From Plutella xylostella (taxonomy: Eukaryota; Arthropoda; Insecta; Lepidoptera; Plutellidae): a DNA stretch of 64,000 nucleotides. Position 1 is the stretch's first letter; the number at the start of each line of letters is the position of its first letter. A program made the translations under genes and the position numbers. Location: positions 8,501,501-8,565,500 of the forward strand of contig NC_063983.1 in NCBI RefSeq assembly GCF_932276165.1, given 5' to 3'. A model generated the notes under the pieces. The model was not told where the DNA came from, ran no database searches, and worked only from the letters and a program-made list of their open reading frames with translations. Positions 8,967-19,740 of the stretch are shown here, in pieces.

Positions 8967-10576
8967 TGTGACGCCCGCGCACCATAGAAACAAGAAGCCA
9001 GCGCGACGTCACGGAAAATTCCACGGCCGCGAGCAAGTAAACAACATCCGCCGCCGCCGCTGCCGCCACTCGATGACGTCATGGAAGATTCCACTGCCAC
9101 TGAAGTAAACAAGATTCGCCGCCGCCGCGTGCCGCCACTCCCCACTACAGAAGCCGCATATAAAAGGGCGCACGCGCGGACAGAAAGGCAATACTCGTGG
9201 GGTCGTCTTAGTGCTCACACCTAGCTCTGGTTGCGGTTCGGTCGACCGCGTCGCTTCCGGAGGTCTAGTGCGCTAAGATATAGACCGGCTCAGTAAGTCT
9301 GCCTTCCTCAAGCTTGCGTTGTGGTCTACCCCCGCACACGTTTGCAAGAGCCTGGTGGAACTACGGAGTTCTCGAAAGACCTGGCACTTCTACTAAGTCT
9401 GGTTGCGGTTCGATCGATCGCGTCGCTCCCAGAACCCAAAGGAACTGCCGGATTCTGTACCACGTTTATTCCACCCCTGTTTCCTCGACCTCTCTGTAAA
9501 AGGGCCTTCAGCCGCAAGCATAATTGTCATATCCAAAAGCATTTAAAAGCATAACGAGTCGCATCAGAATGGACAACATTTCATTTTCTTTACCCTATAT
9601 TTTTATTAGCTATTCGGAAAGGTTATAAAAAATTAGAGGACCCGTATTTTTTTATTTTGTATTTACATGAATTTTTGCATGTTATTTTTAACTTTAAAGT
9701 TAATTATTTTAAAACCGGAAGTGACATCACATATTAGGCTCAATTTTTATTTTTGTCTATTGCCTTAGTCTCGAAAAAAAACATAAATGACACTGACAAG
9801 TGACATTTAAACTTTGTTTACATGCCAACCAACAAATGGGTCATTTTCAAATGACATTGATATTTCAGATGATACAAAGTAGGTACTTATCATGTAAAAA
9901 AATAAGCAGAAGCATTTTTTCAGCTATGTAGGCGGTGGCATGCTCTGGGACATATTAAATAGAGGTCATCTCTAAATAAGTACTTACCATTTTATATGAT
10001 AAATTAAAAAAAAATAGTCGGAAAGTGTCAGAACAGAATTTATGAAAATGACCCAAATAAACAACAACGACTCGATAAAACGTCAACGTCAATCAAAAAT
10101 GAAAGTGACAGTTACTTTGTTTTTAAATCTATAGGCTTCGATCATCAAAATGCATCGCACCTGATGCATGACGTCATCAGCACTTTTTTACTATTTTATG
10201 ATTTTCTCGAAAATGATACATCCAAAAAATACAAAAACATTTTTTTTGTGGCCTTGAGAGCTAAATCTCGAAATGGTTTTCGATTTATAGCAGCTTTAGT
10301 TTTTTGAAATGTTGTCCATTGTCAATAAAACTAGATTATCGGTTCTTGGTCGTATTCATAGTCTGGGCCGTATGTTGTAATTATATCGTGTTGTTGGTTA
10401 AGCATTATATATATAAATAAAAGTCAAAGATTTTATCCTCGTTGTATTCGTAAAACCAAATCAGTTGTTTCAATCCAAACTCCACTCAGATAGGTAACCC
10501 AAATGATCAGTCATTAGGTTCATTTATGTTAGCGTAGCACCCCCTGAGCTAGCCGCCCCTAAGGCGCTACGTTACA
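8967..10576 (+). repeat. 3' LTR, split by a 747-bp element
   Basis: It begins TGTGACGCCC and ends GCGCTACGTTACA. Removing 9571-10317 and one copy of the duplicated AT leaves 861 bp, exactly the 5' LTR length. The TATA box is at 9159-9166. The insertion lies just before the first AATAAA signal (about 10323), between transcription start and cleavage site. Confidence 0.9.
9571..10317. mobile_element. 747-bp terminal-inverted-repeat element in the 3' LTR
   Basis: The termini are GGACAACATTTCA and its complement TGAAATGTTGTCC, a 13-base perfect inverted repeat. The empty site is preserved in the 5' LTR (4781-4800) and shows a two-base AT duplication (9569-9570 and 10318-10319). The interior is AT-rich with no open frame of note, and contains TGACATCA- and TGACGTCA-like stretches (about 9721 and 10169). 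It is a nonautonomous DNA transposon; the superfamily is not settled by a two-base AT duplication. Confidence 0.75.
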
Positions 10577-10780
10577 ATATAGACTGGCATTCTTTGGTAA
10601 CATATATGTCACTATATCACATTCTCCTTGCAGCGACCTCACAGCGAGACTAAGTACCTAATAGCATGGAGCCTTTGGTAAGGAATGGTAGAGTTACCGG
10701 CCTTCCATATGCCACCTAAATGGCGGTGAATAATTCGCGACAATATCGTCGCGAGCTCCGCCGAGAAATCGCCGAATGTA
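10577..10780 (+). repeat. Right part of the Ctf18 exon-copy array
   Basis: The host sequence resumes at ATATAGACTGGCATTCTTTG with a GTAACA donor at 10597. A GCAG acceptor before 10634, a CCTTTG|GTAAGG donor after 10677, and the CCATATGCCACCTAAATGG motif follow. The unit 10634-10677 repeats 3643-3686 almost exactly. Further right (10780-11035) related GAAATCGCCGAATG-type sequence continues with no gene. Confidence 0.8.
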
Positions 10781-11035
10781 GTCGCCAGTGGGATATGGCT
10801 CTAATAGAATTGGATTACAGGACTTGATAGTTAACACGTGGCGATATTGTTATGTGCTCGCTGCGATCTCGCCCCGCCGAGAAATTGCCCAATGAAATCT
10901 CGCATAGAATTCAATGAATTCATTGTATCTTTCTATTGTATACTGTCCGAATCTATAGGTCCTTACACCCAACAGTGTCGCCTACAGTTTTAAACTAATA
11001 CGATTCTAAATTTCTAGACTATCCTAATCCTAACT

Positions 11036-11238
11036 TCCTAACTAATATTATAAATGCGAAAGTAACTGTGTCTGTCTGTCTGTCTGTCTGTCTTTTACTC
11101 TTTCACGCCAAAACTACTGAACGGATTTGAATGAAATTTGGTATACATATGGTCTAGACCCTGAGAAAGAACATAGGCTACTTTTTATCCCGGAAGTCCC
11201 ACGGTAAAGGCGAAGCGAAGCGCGCGGGAACAGCTAGT
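11036..11238 (+). mobile_element. Helitron-like nonautonomous element, copy 2
   Basis: It has the same organisation as copy 1: 5' TCCTAACTAATATTATAAAT, four TCTG units, and GCGCGGGAACAGCTAGT at the 3' end after a GCGAAGCGAAGCGC hairpin region. Its right end is 29 bases before the Ctf18 exon at 11268, so the branch-point region of that intron is partly element-derived. Confidence 0.7.
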
Positions 11239-11267
11239 TGTTGATAATGCTAATGCTTGTTGTGCAG

Positions 11268-11359
11268 GTAACGAGGACGCGGCGCGGCCGCCGCCCGCCG
11301 TGCGCCAGGCCATCGCCCGGGAGCAACAGCTGGAGATGATACGACGGGCCGAGGCCATG
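11268..11359 (+). CDS. Ctf18: Ctf18 exon, third of six in window
   Basis: The acceptor is TTGTGCAG (ending 11267) and the donor GTAATA (11360). Two leading bases complete the glycine codon started by exon 3103-3247. The exon encodes NEDAARPPPAVRQAIAREQ and then QLEMIRRAEAM. It corresponds to the CHTF18 segment with KQLIAREIEVEKMRRAEA, a basic/acidic helix before the variable linker. The exon leaves in phase 0. It is GC-rich relative to the surrounding repeats, as expected for coding sequence here. Confidence 0.85.
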
Positions 11360-11513
11360 GTAATACTCGTAACATTCATTTTAACTTACCCACGTATTTA
11401 AATCAGAATTTTGTTATTGAGAATCAATATTTGATCAAACAATTGTGATAGTAATAGTGTCACAATGTAACACAGCTTTTATACTACCAATATATACCGA
11501 CGACAATATAATT

Positions 11514-11810
11514 GACGACCGAATGGCGTAGTGGTTAGTGACCTGACTACTGAGTCGATGGTCCCGGGTTCGATTCCCGGCTGGGGCAGATATTTGTTTA
11601 AACACAGATATTTGTTCTCGGGTCTTGGATGTGCCCGTAAAATGGCAATAGGCCCGCCCCCTATTACATTGGGACTAACATAACACTCTGGCGAAAAGTG
11701 GGTGCAGCAATGCACCTCTGCCTACCCCGCAAGGGAGTACATTAGTACAAGGCGTGAGTGCGTGTTTTTTTTTTGTGTTTTTTTCCGTGTGTGTGTGAAA
11801 TAAATGTATT
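11514..11810 (+). mobile_element. tRNA-derived SINE, copy 1
   Basis: The head has an A box (TAGTGGTTAGTGACC) and a B box (GGTTCGATTCC), a typical internal RNA polymerase III promoter. The body contains GGGCCCGCCCCC-like and CTGGCGAAAAGTGGGTGCAG segments. The tail is T-rich and ends in CCGTGTGTGTGTGAAATAAA, shared with the unrelated-bodied insert at 6434-6759. A similar copy lies at 58438-58702 and a minus-strand 3' fragment at 38111-38216. Confidence 0.8.
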
Positions 11811-12012
11811 AATATTAATATCATAAATGCAAAATTTTGTGAGTATGTGTGTACGTTTGTTACTTCTTTAAGTCAAAACGGCTACGGCTGAACCGATTTT
11901 GAAGTAATTTGGTATGACGTTAGCTGACACCCTGTATTAACACGTAGACTACTTTTATCCCGGTATTCCCACGGGAAAACTTGTTAAGGCGAAGCTTGTG
12001 GGAACAGCTAGT
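11808..12012 (+). mobile_element. Helitron-like element, diverged copy 3
   Basis: It starts near TAATATTAATATCATAAATG, directly abutting the SINE tail, and ends GTGGGAACAGCTAGT. The TCTG block is replaced by GTGAGTATGTGTGTACG and the middle differs from copies 1 and 2, indicating a related subfamily. It ends about 97 bases before the Ctf18 exon at 12110. Confidence 0.55.
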
Positions 12013-12109
12013 TTAGGTAATAAATATCTATCATTGATGATATCTCTTAAACTTTGAAGACAAAGTCAACTTCTAAGAACGTCACTACATTAACCCCACC
12101 ACTCCACAG

Positions 12110-12238
12110 TCCAAAAACATGACGTGCAGCCAAGTGGACCGCTCCAAGAAGGAAGAAGCGAGCAAGCCGCAGCCGCCGCGCCTCCCCAACCACCTGCAGA
12201 GACTTAAGCCCAAGGAGGTGGAGAGAGTGGCGCCGCAA
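12110..12238 (+). CDS. Ctf18: Ctf18 exon, fourth of six in window
   Basis: The acceptor is CCACTCCACAG (ending 12109) and the donor GTAAGT (12239). The exon is 43 whole codons (phase 0 to 0). It encodes a basic linker with KKEEASKPQPPRLPNHLQRL and then KPKEVERVAPQ. In vertebrate CHTF18 the equivalent linker has PRNHEQRLEHIMRRAAREEQ just before the KDFFGR motif, and here the next exon begins VHKDFFGR. Low sequence conservation is expected for the linker, but order, phase and the NHLQRL match support the call. The exon is followed by a 25-kb intron. Confidence 0.8.
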
Positions 12239-14974
12239 GTAAGTTCATTTATGATAATATTACTTAATATTTAGTACGATTCACGTAACTTGAAATACTA
12301 CAGATAATATTATCAATAGTAGGTGCCTTACATACATAGGTACAAACATATGCTCACGAGTCACGACTGTAATCCCTGAAGGGGTTGTCAGAGGTCACTC
12401 ACAAGCGATTCACCTAGTTTTCGCTGTTCATTTGTACTGATGTAATAGGTCGCGAGCCGTATCGCCGTTTCGCATCTAGAAGCTAGATGTGCCTTGAGAT
12501 ACCTTCAGTGAGGAAAATAATTAATGTTCCTCTCCACATAACCTATACATATAACAGAAAAAGTACACAAGAAAATGCTTAAGTTACTTGGATTACACTG
12601 TACCCGTTCGGATAAATGCCAGCCTACCATTTTCTTACAGCATCTTTATAAGCGTGCGTACAGTAGGCAATACAGCCATGGGTGAAACAAACTTGTTCAT
12701 CAAGTGGCGTGACCTGCTTCCGCTTACGTCATCAGCAGCTTGTAAAAGTGTAAACCCTCTCTCAAATAGGCCGCCCACACATTACAAGGTGAATATAAAA
12801 CGACACACTTCCCCATTTCCTTTAAAAAACAACCCATCCCACTTCTGAAAAACCGATTCACCTCCTATTTCCTTTAAAAAACAACCTATCCCACTTCTGA
12901 TTCACCAGTTTTTCACCTCGAAAGGTCTCGTTTACAGAAAAAGGGCACAGATTCAGTTCAGATCCAGCTCACTTAGCTATGAATGCTATGACATTTCAAT
13001 CTGGGCGCTCTGTTAATCATTTTCTTTACACAGGCGCTTGCATGAGAGACGAGCGATAGGCATAGATTAGATGCACGTAGACGGGACAGGGTAAAGATGT
13101 GAAGAAATATTATCATAATAATTATGAATGCAGTGTCCAATGTGTCCATGACATGTCAGAAGTGTCACGAACTTTTTAATACTGGAAACTTTTTTATAGT
13201 CCACTGATGATTAAAATACTACGAGTATCATCAATGAGGTAATAGTATCCAATGCTATAGTGGTGTAAATAATGACGAACGGCCGAATGGGCCGACTTTT
13301 GGAATGTGTAGACTTTATCGTACCGACACATCTATAATAAACGATGAATACACCCTATCTATAGTTTAGTGTCACATCTGCGTACGTCCACATAATCTTT
13401 GGCAAGAACGCTCCGGCTGGGCGCTTTCACGCCGGCACAATACGCGATGCGGATTAGCAAACACAGTTTTAATTAGCGAGATTCGTAGAGAGCTCTGCAC
13501 TGCGCTCAAACACGTTTGATACTTTGGTTATTTAAATTTGTATATCTAATTTGCAGTAACGCAGATACTGTAGCCGTGTTGTCAGAATGAAAATGATTTA
13601 TTAGATAACGCCCTTATTAAGTTTTGGTGTACACTAGGCGACACGCGACCGCGACAGTATGGCGAATAGACGCGACGACAGACTACGGTAGACAATATTC
13701 ATATGTTTCGTTCGTCAGAGTCGCGGATTGTAAGCATTACACTGGAATGCACACAGAAGCAGTTCAGTCCCAGCACCCTGAAGCCATTATGCTCTTGTTT
13801 CTAGGTTCTCAAAATAAGCATTACCTAGCTGAACATATTTGTATTTTAACTTTACGTAAAAACGCTTTTGATGAGAAGTTAAGATTGTTTTAATGTTGAG
13901 AACGCAAGACCGACACCGGGCTGCCATTATTTTACGCTATAGACTAAACACTGTACTACCACAAAACAAGTGTTTAAAACGCACTTTGACAGATTTTGTA
14001 GGCGTTTGACAGCGCAAACACCAGTTAAATACTGTCTAAGTTTTTGTGGTAAGGCCCTAAGTATCAAAACCACACGTTCCTGCTACCCGTCGCAGTGCAT
14101 TACTGCGCTCCGCTAATATATTCCATCAGACAGTAAACTGCAATCTACGCGCCATTCAGCAGCTAACGACGGCCGGCCTTTGTGCTGCCCACTCCGCGAG
14201 CAAAGACTTAATTTTTGACCAGTTTATGGACTTAGCTTGTATGTTGCCGAGTTTTTTGACGAGATTCTACGCTTGGGGTAGGTCGCGGTTTGGTTTTCGC
14301 ACGTGTGGTTTGGGGGTGGGTTTCTTGTGGTTTTTTTAGATGAGATGGTCTGTTAATAGTGGGGAGAAAAACTAAAAGCTAATTACAGATGGCGCATTAA
14401 GCGACTGTGCCTGATTCCCCAGTTCTAATTGGTTGGTTCAGTTGCAATTTTTTCTCCCCGATTGGTCAGAACCAGAAAGGCACACGCGATAGTGCTGTCA
14501 AATTTTCACTTGGTTTTCTTCCCCATTGAAAGCAATGCATATTTTTTATTGTTTGTCCATATTTTCTTAATGATGGGAAAGGAATCAAATAATTTCTTTA
14601 ATATCTAAATCTAAACAAAGCGACAACTCAAACTCAGATTTATATTTTCCGTATTTTCTGAGTTTTTGACAAATTCGCTTCCTAATTACCTCAGGTCAAT
14701 TTTAAAACAAGCAAAACTCATCCAAACAAAAGCACATTAACATTAAGCAACCCGCCAATCACGGGACAAAGTCAGTGAAAACATCTGGTTATACAGGGGG
14801 AAATTTATCAGTGGTCTTCCCGTTGGCAATTGAATGTACACACCATAATAAAGGCGTGCACGAAAGATGCCTCCCGGAGTGACGTATCCACTGTACTTAT
14901 AGCTCGGACGTACTTCAGGTAGTCAGTGAGTGACGCTAGTATAGTACTAAACCAGCTCTAGTGTAGTGAAGAAA

Positions 14975-15088
14975 TTGCTTTTTGGCAGTAAGCCCGATTT
15001 TGTACATTGTTAGTTTTCTTTTAATGTTCTTCTCCTTTTTTATTGTAACTTCATAATGTACAATAAAGTGTTCATAAATAAATAAGTG
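14975..15088 (+). mobile_element. LINE 3' tail
   Basis: The sequence from GGCAGTAAGCCCGATTTTGT through TTCTTCTCC and TTTATTGTAAC to ACAATAAAGTG and a short AAATAAATAA tail is the sort of 3' untranslated end found on lepidopteran non-LTR elements. No coding part remains upstream. Confidence 0.5.
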
Positions 15089-16090
15089 TTTGTCACCGAT
15101 ACGGCCTTACTTTGCAACGCGAAGCACACTGATAAAACCCCACCCCATATTTTTCAAGTTGTGATTTTTAATTCGCCATTAAGCGAGAGCAGGACAGTGT
15201 CAATATTGGCGCGCCCCTCGCCGGCCCGCCGCCCGCTGTAATGACTGAAATACAATAAGTAATAAGTAATCACAAAAGAAGGGTTGCGGCAGAATCTATT
15301 AAAAAGTCTGAAGAATTTGCGAAGAAGGGTAGGGTTAAGTGCGACGCTCACTGGGCAGTTTTAGTTTTATAGATTTTAATTATCTACTTACAAGTTGGTT
15401 GTTTATTATAACCATGCTTCGGATTAGTTTATTATAACCGCACCAACTTCATAAAAGAATAGTAGGTACCTGCGTGTTCGTACTGTGTATTTTTAAATTT
15501 ATATTTTGTTTAAATTCTCGTATATTTTGAATTACTTAAGCGTACCGAATCTATATCCTTCCTTATTAAACTTAGTCATATTAAAATCGTAGGCATAGTT
15601 GCTGTATTTTAAAATAATTATTGAAATTAGGTCGTGTCATCCGATACTACCTTAAATAGCACCATATTGCGGCATATTTTCTTCGCCCAATGTGCGCTAA
15701 CCCTTAAATTTTTTCTTACTCACTTTTTCTCCCCGCCTTAATGGGTAGGCGGCGTCAATTCTGTAGTAATTTGTTTTCGAGTGCCGCTCTACCAACCTAC
15801 CCGAATGATGACTCGTTAATATTGTATGCGTCTTTTTGATCTCCGTTAATAGGGACTGAGTTAAAAATGTTGGGGGATAGTTGTTTAGGTTATTAGTTTT
15901 CAATTAAAGCCGGTAGGTACTCAGCGAATGACAATCTGACTGGCTTTCTGTCATCGTGATAATAAAGGCTAGAACCAGCTGTAGTGTTTGTCACCGACAT
16001 GTTTTGAAGAAGAATTAAAATAAGTTAATTTACATATATTTTAAATTATGATTTCACGGGATTCAATCGGTTATCAGGCAAGCTTAGTGT

Positions 16091-16213
16091 TGGACGCCCT
16101 TCGGCCAGTTAGACCAAAGATTTCAGACTAGTAGCCAGAGGTGTATGGTTGAGGAGGGCTAAGAACAGAGTGTTGTGCTGCTCCTTGACAGAAGTCTATG
16201 TCCAGCATTGGGC
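16091..16213 (+). mobile_element. RTE-type LINE 3' fragment
   Basis: It is a diverged copy of the end of the RTE ORF: GGACGCCCTTCGGCCAG at the start and TCTATGTCCAGCATTGGGCG at the end match the corresponding part of the fragment at 24227-24496. It is frameshifted and noncoding. Confidence 0.6.
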
Positions 16214-17496
16214 GAATACGGACTTATGATCTAGTTTCTCTAGATATCAAACGTCAACATAAACGAAGAACATGCCTCCTTTAGTTGTTTATTTACCTGC
16301 TGTTGATGTGTTTAAACAGCTTGCGTGATTGCAAGCGGCTACAACGAATATTGCATATAGCCAGCCGATTACACAACCACAGCAATCCAATAGAAAGCCA
16401 CACACCCCATTTCTAAACTACACATTTAGGTCGAACATTAGTAATCTTGTGAACCATTAAAGTAAATAAAACACTTGTAACAACCGGAGGACTACACCGA
16501 ATGGCCGCACTTATCCACCATTCAATTTACTGCAGTCCCCTAAACAGACACCGTGGTGCACAAAATTAGACCTTACCGTGTAGTGATATAAGTAAATGGT
16601 GATTTAAGTCATGGGACAGTGGATTGTGAATGGGTAAGAGCTACTGGAAGTAATGTGTAGGAATAAATCTGTTTAAATGTTTGTGTTTATTTATTTATTT
16701 ACTTGTGGGCTATTATTGCTGATATATTGTTATGTATCACTGTGCGTGTACGTTATTCAAAGTTATACAGGATAGGATATTTAGATTAGGATGACTTCTA
16801 TGTATAATTGTAAAAAGCCTAGCTTTAATGCAGTTATAACTCACTAGTTATAATAAAAAATGCTCTCTTTATAATAAGACGGATGCGTTGGGCGGTATCA
16901 AACTTTGGTCAAATTTAAAATTACAACAAAGAAATGAAGCTGGCTACTGGAAACAGCCTGGTTTGTGTCCTATTTACCTACTCAATACTTTTTACATTAA
17001 CATTCATATAAAACAATCTATTAAGTAAATCCTGATTCCATTCTCTGTATCCTTTCCCGAAGACACCAACATCCAATTCAATTCCGCTCCAGCTATTCCA
17101 TGCCGCATCACTCAGCCGAATCAGTCGTGCCAACATAACAGAAAAATCGCCCTCGGCCTAACCAAATAACCCCTTCTAGTGGGGGCGAATGCTCCCTTCC
17201 GATTGGCTGGCGCAACGGAAGGATATGACCTATAGTTTTTCTTCTTAAGAACTTCCTCCGTCCATTGTGCCAGTGATTTACGAGGGGGGGCTCGAGTCTG
17301 GATTAATGATTGCCTGTTTCCGTGCAAGGATGGAACAGTTTTGATGGTGGAAGTGGTGTGCGTAACTGCGTACACTGTTGGAGAGCCTATAGTTATTATA
17401 AATAAAATTAGGCAAAATGTCTCATTCAGGTTAATACTTTCACCATGAAAACATACAGAGTTAGTTACCGACACGCTATGAAGCATAAAAAAATAA

Positions 17497-17686
17497 TCCA
17501 CCTAATATTATAAAGGTGAAAGTTTGTGGGTATGTGTGTGTGTAATTGTGTATGTTACTTCTTCACGTCAAAACCGCTGAACCGATTTTAACGAAATTTA
17601 GGTATGGAGTTAGCCGATACCCTTAATTGTATTTATCGCGGTATTCCCACGGGAAAGCTATAAAGGCGAAGCAAAGCAAAGCTAGT
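17497..17686 (+). mobile_element. Helitron-like element, copy 4
   Basis: It begins TCCACCTAATATTATAAAGG and ends GGCGAAGCAAAGCAAAGCTAGT. The TCTG block is replaced by GTGGGTATGTGTGTGTG, as in copy 3. A shorter related stretch (TTTTATCCCGTAAATTCTAC and ACGGGAAAACC) lies at 18077-18125. Confidence 0.55.
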
Positions 17687-18656
17687 TCTCTTATAAACTC
17701 ATAAGTTTTATGGACATAGGCCCAGTCACATCTCCCCCCGTGTGCCGCGGCCCTCGCAATCACATCTGCTGGCGGGTGCGGCCATTTCCTCACATATTCG
17801 TTTACTTGCCGTATTATGGGAGTTCTTCTTCCGTGCACTGTACTGTAGAGGACGTACTGTTGAAACTGGTGGGCGGTTTTGGATTTCGAGAATTAGTATT
17901 ATTTGAGTTAATCGCTATTTTTCACTTAAATTTTTATATTTACATGTATAGTAATATTCTATTAATATGTTATACAAATGGGACAGTTTGTTAGTATTGA
18001 TGGATGAAAGAATGTTACTCTTACACGGAAAAATTGCTTTGGGATGTGGGAAACTGACACCCCAGTTTACCTGCGCACTTTTTATCCCGTAAATTCTACG
18101 GGAAAACCTTTTAAGGTGAAACAGAGAAGGCAGGCCACAGCTCATCATCATCATCACGACCCATCAAGTTCCAACTGCTGAGGCACAGGTCTCCTTCCAA
18201 TGAAGGAAGGGTTGTAGGCCTAGTCCACCTCGCTGGCCTAGTGCGGGTTGGTGGACCTAGGCTACAGTTAGTACTTTATAATTTCATTGAGATTCAAATC
18301 GATTTCAAAAGTGGCCCTGCAATATTGCCGGCTATTAGGAGCTCTAGCTTAATGCCTCATGAGTGGAGTTAAAGGAATAAAATAGGTTCTGTGTAAATTA
18401 ATGAGTTTGTGTATCTGTGTGTGTATTTTATTAATGGCGGTAAACGCTGGGCGGCGCTGGGCGAGTGGATTTAATGACTTGTAGATCTATTGTGCTCTTT
18501 GCGTAATTATTTCAATTGTTACATTAATTTGTATGCGATACTAGCTCTTCCCGCGGGCGTAGCGAGAAGAGAAAAGGCTTTTTCGAGGAAATGTTTTTCT
18601 TTAACGAGTGTTTTGGAATTCTTGGGTGGTTGATGATTGATATTTAAAATATTTGT

Positions 18657-19740
18657 ATGGTTCACTTATTCACCCAAACGCTGGGTTCGAATTCTACAGA
18701 GCGTTTTATATCAAACCCGGTTACCGATGCTCTAAGTCTAAAGGCACATAGTTCTCTATGCCTTAGTAGTACAGACCCTTTAGAGTGCAACTGTGAAGAA
18801 TTACTTAGAGCAAATAGTATAAAGTATCTGGGTGTCATTATTGATAATCAACTTAATTTTAAAGAACATATCACTATGATGACATCAAGAGTAAGAAAAC
18901 TCATTTCGGTCTTCAAAAATATTCGGCATGTAGCTAGTTCAAATATATTAAAAATGCTCTATTATACATTATGTCAGTCCATAATTTCTTATTGTGTTCT
19001 GGTCTGGGGTGGTGCCGCGAAGACAGATCTTCTTGAGCTAGAACGAGCACAACGTGCTGTGCTTAAAATAAGCTTATGTAAGCCATATCGTTTTCCTACA
19101 GTAGATCTGTATCAGGTTGCGGATGTGTTAACTGTTCGACAGCTTTTTATTGTTCAGGTAATACTTCGCAAACACAAGTGTCTATCTGATCGAAGTGTAG
19201 GCCAACTAGTACGCCGAAATTATAACATATTTACTATCTCAGGATTTAGGACTCAGTTTGCTCAGAGGTTTTTCTGTTTTTTGGGAAGTTTTTTATATAA
19301 TAAGATAAATAAAAAAATTTGCATGTATTCAACCACTACTCATAATTGTAAAATATTGTTAAGTCATTACCTAAAATCACTGTCTTATGTTGAAACTGAA
19401 AACCTGCTTGCAATTGTTAAATAAAGTTAAACAGTTAGTAAGTAACTATTGTAAATTATATTTTACTTGTTTATTTTAAGTTCCATATTTGTCTTTGTTT
19501 AGATTTAGGTGTGTACACACTCATATAACATTAACAATAGTTCCAAGTTACAATTGTTTTTAATGGAAAGGACCGTCGCCTATAACACAGGTTATCCTAG
19601 TATAGGTGACGGAAGCGGCCATTATAATCTAAAATGTATTTACAAAAATTACTAGTTAAAAAAATAATCTTAAGACAATATGTACCCTTTTTTTGAAATA
19701 AAGATTTTATTTATTATTTTATTATTTATTATTATTATAA
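18657..19740 (+). mobile_element. Non-LTR retrotransposon 3' part (Jockey/CR1-like), truncated
   Basis: An open frame to a stop at 19422-19424 encodes the C-terminal part of a LINE reverse-transcriptase protein: SIKYLGVIIDNQLNFKEHI, then a thumb region (SIISYCVLVWGGAAK) and ELERAQRAVLKI. These are standard motifs after the catalytic palm in Jockey/CR1-group elements. The endonuclease and palm (with FADD) are missing, so the copy is 5'-truncated and inert. About 270 bases of 3' untranslated sequence follow, ending in AATAAAGATTTTATTTATTA and a TTATTA-rich tail at about 19695-19740. I found no clear target duplication. Confidence 0.75.

Larger units (their letters stand above)
4188..10576 (+). 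mobile_element. Gypsy-type LTR retrotransposon, coding-defective, with nested insertions
   Basis: Two LTRs (4188-5048 and 8967-10576) bound an internal region with a primer-binding site, zinc knuckles, an aspartic protease, short remnants of reverse transcriptase/RNase H and an integrase zinc domain, then a polypurine tract. The flanks carry a 4-bp ATAT duplication (4184-4187 and 10577-10580), as in several insect Gypsy-group elements that favour TATA-like targets. It lies in the fourth exon-derived copy in the Ctf18 intron, in sense orientation. Apart from a 749-bp insertion (747-bp element plus duplicated AT) the 3' LTR is the same length as the 5' LTR (861). I found one difference (C at about 4500, T at about 9279), so insertion is recent although most of pol is missing. 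Confidence 0.9.
12239..18650. other. First part of the 25-kb Ctf18 intron: small repeats, no exon seen
   Basis: No exon could be supported. A repeat-like 3' end with GTAATCCCTGAAGGGG and GTAATAGGTCGCGAGCC lies at about 12355-12505. An inverted-repeat element is at about 13955-14053 (CTACCACAAAAC at the left, GTTTTTGTGGTAAG-like at the right). A LINE 3' tail is at 14975-15085 (GTAAGCCCGATTTTGTACAT, ending ACAATAAAGTGTTCATAAAT). An RTE 3' fragment is at 16091-16213, another retroposon end on the minus strand at about 18137-18262. A further Helitron-like copy is listed separately. Confidence 0.6.

Noticed and set aside
11530..11590. Possible functional tRNA gene at the SINE head
   Set aside because: It is embedded in a 300-bp repeat with another copy at 58438; it lacks a closed acceptor stem.
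12588..13893. Two plus-strand frames of 86 and 89 codons
   Set aside because: They have no homology that I recognise, no repeat-independent conservation clue and lie deep in a Ctf18 intron.
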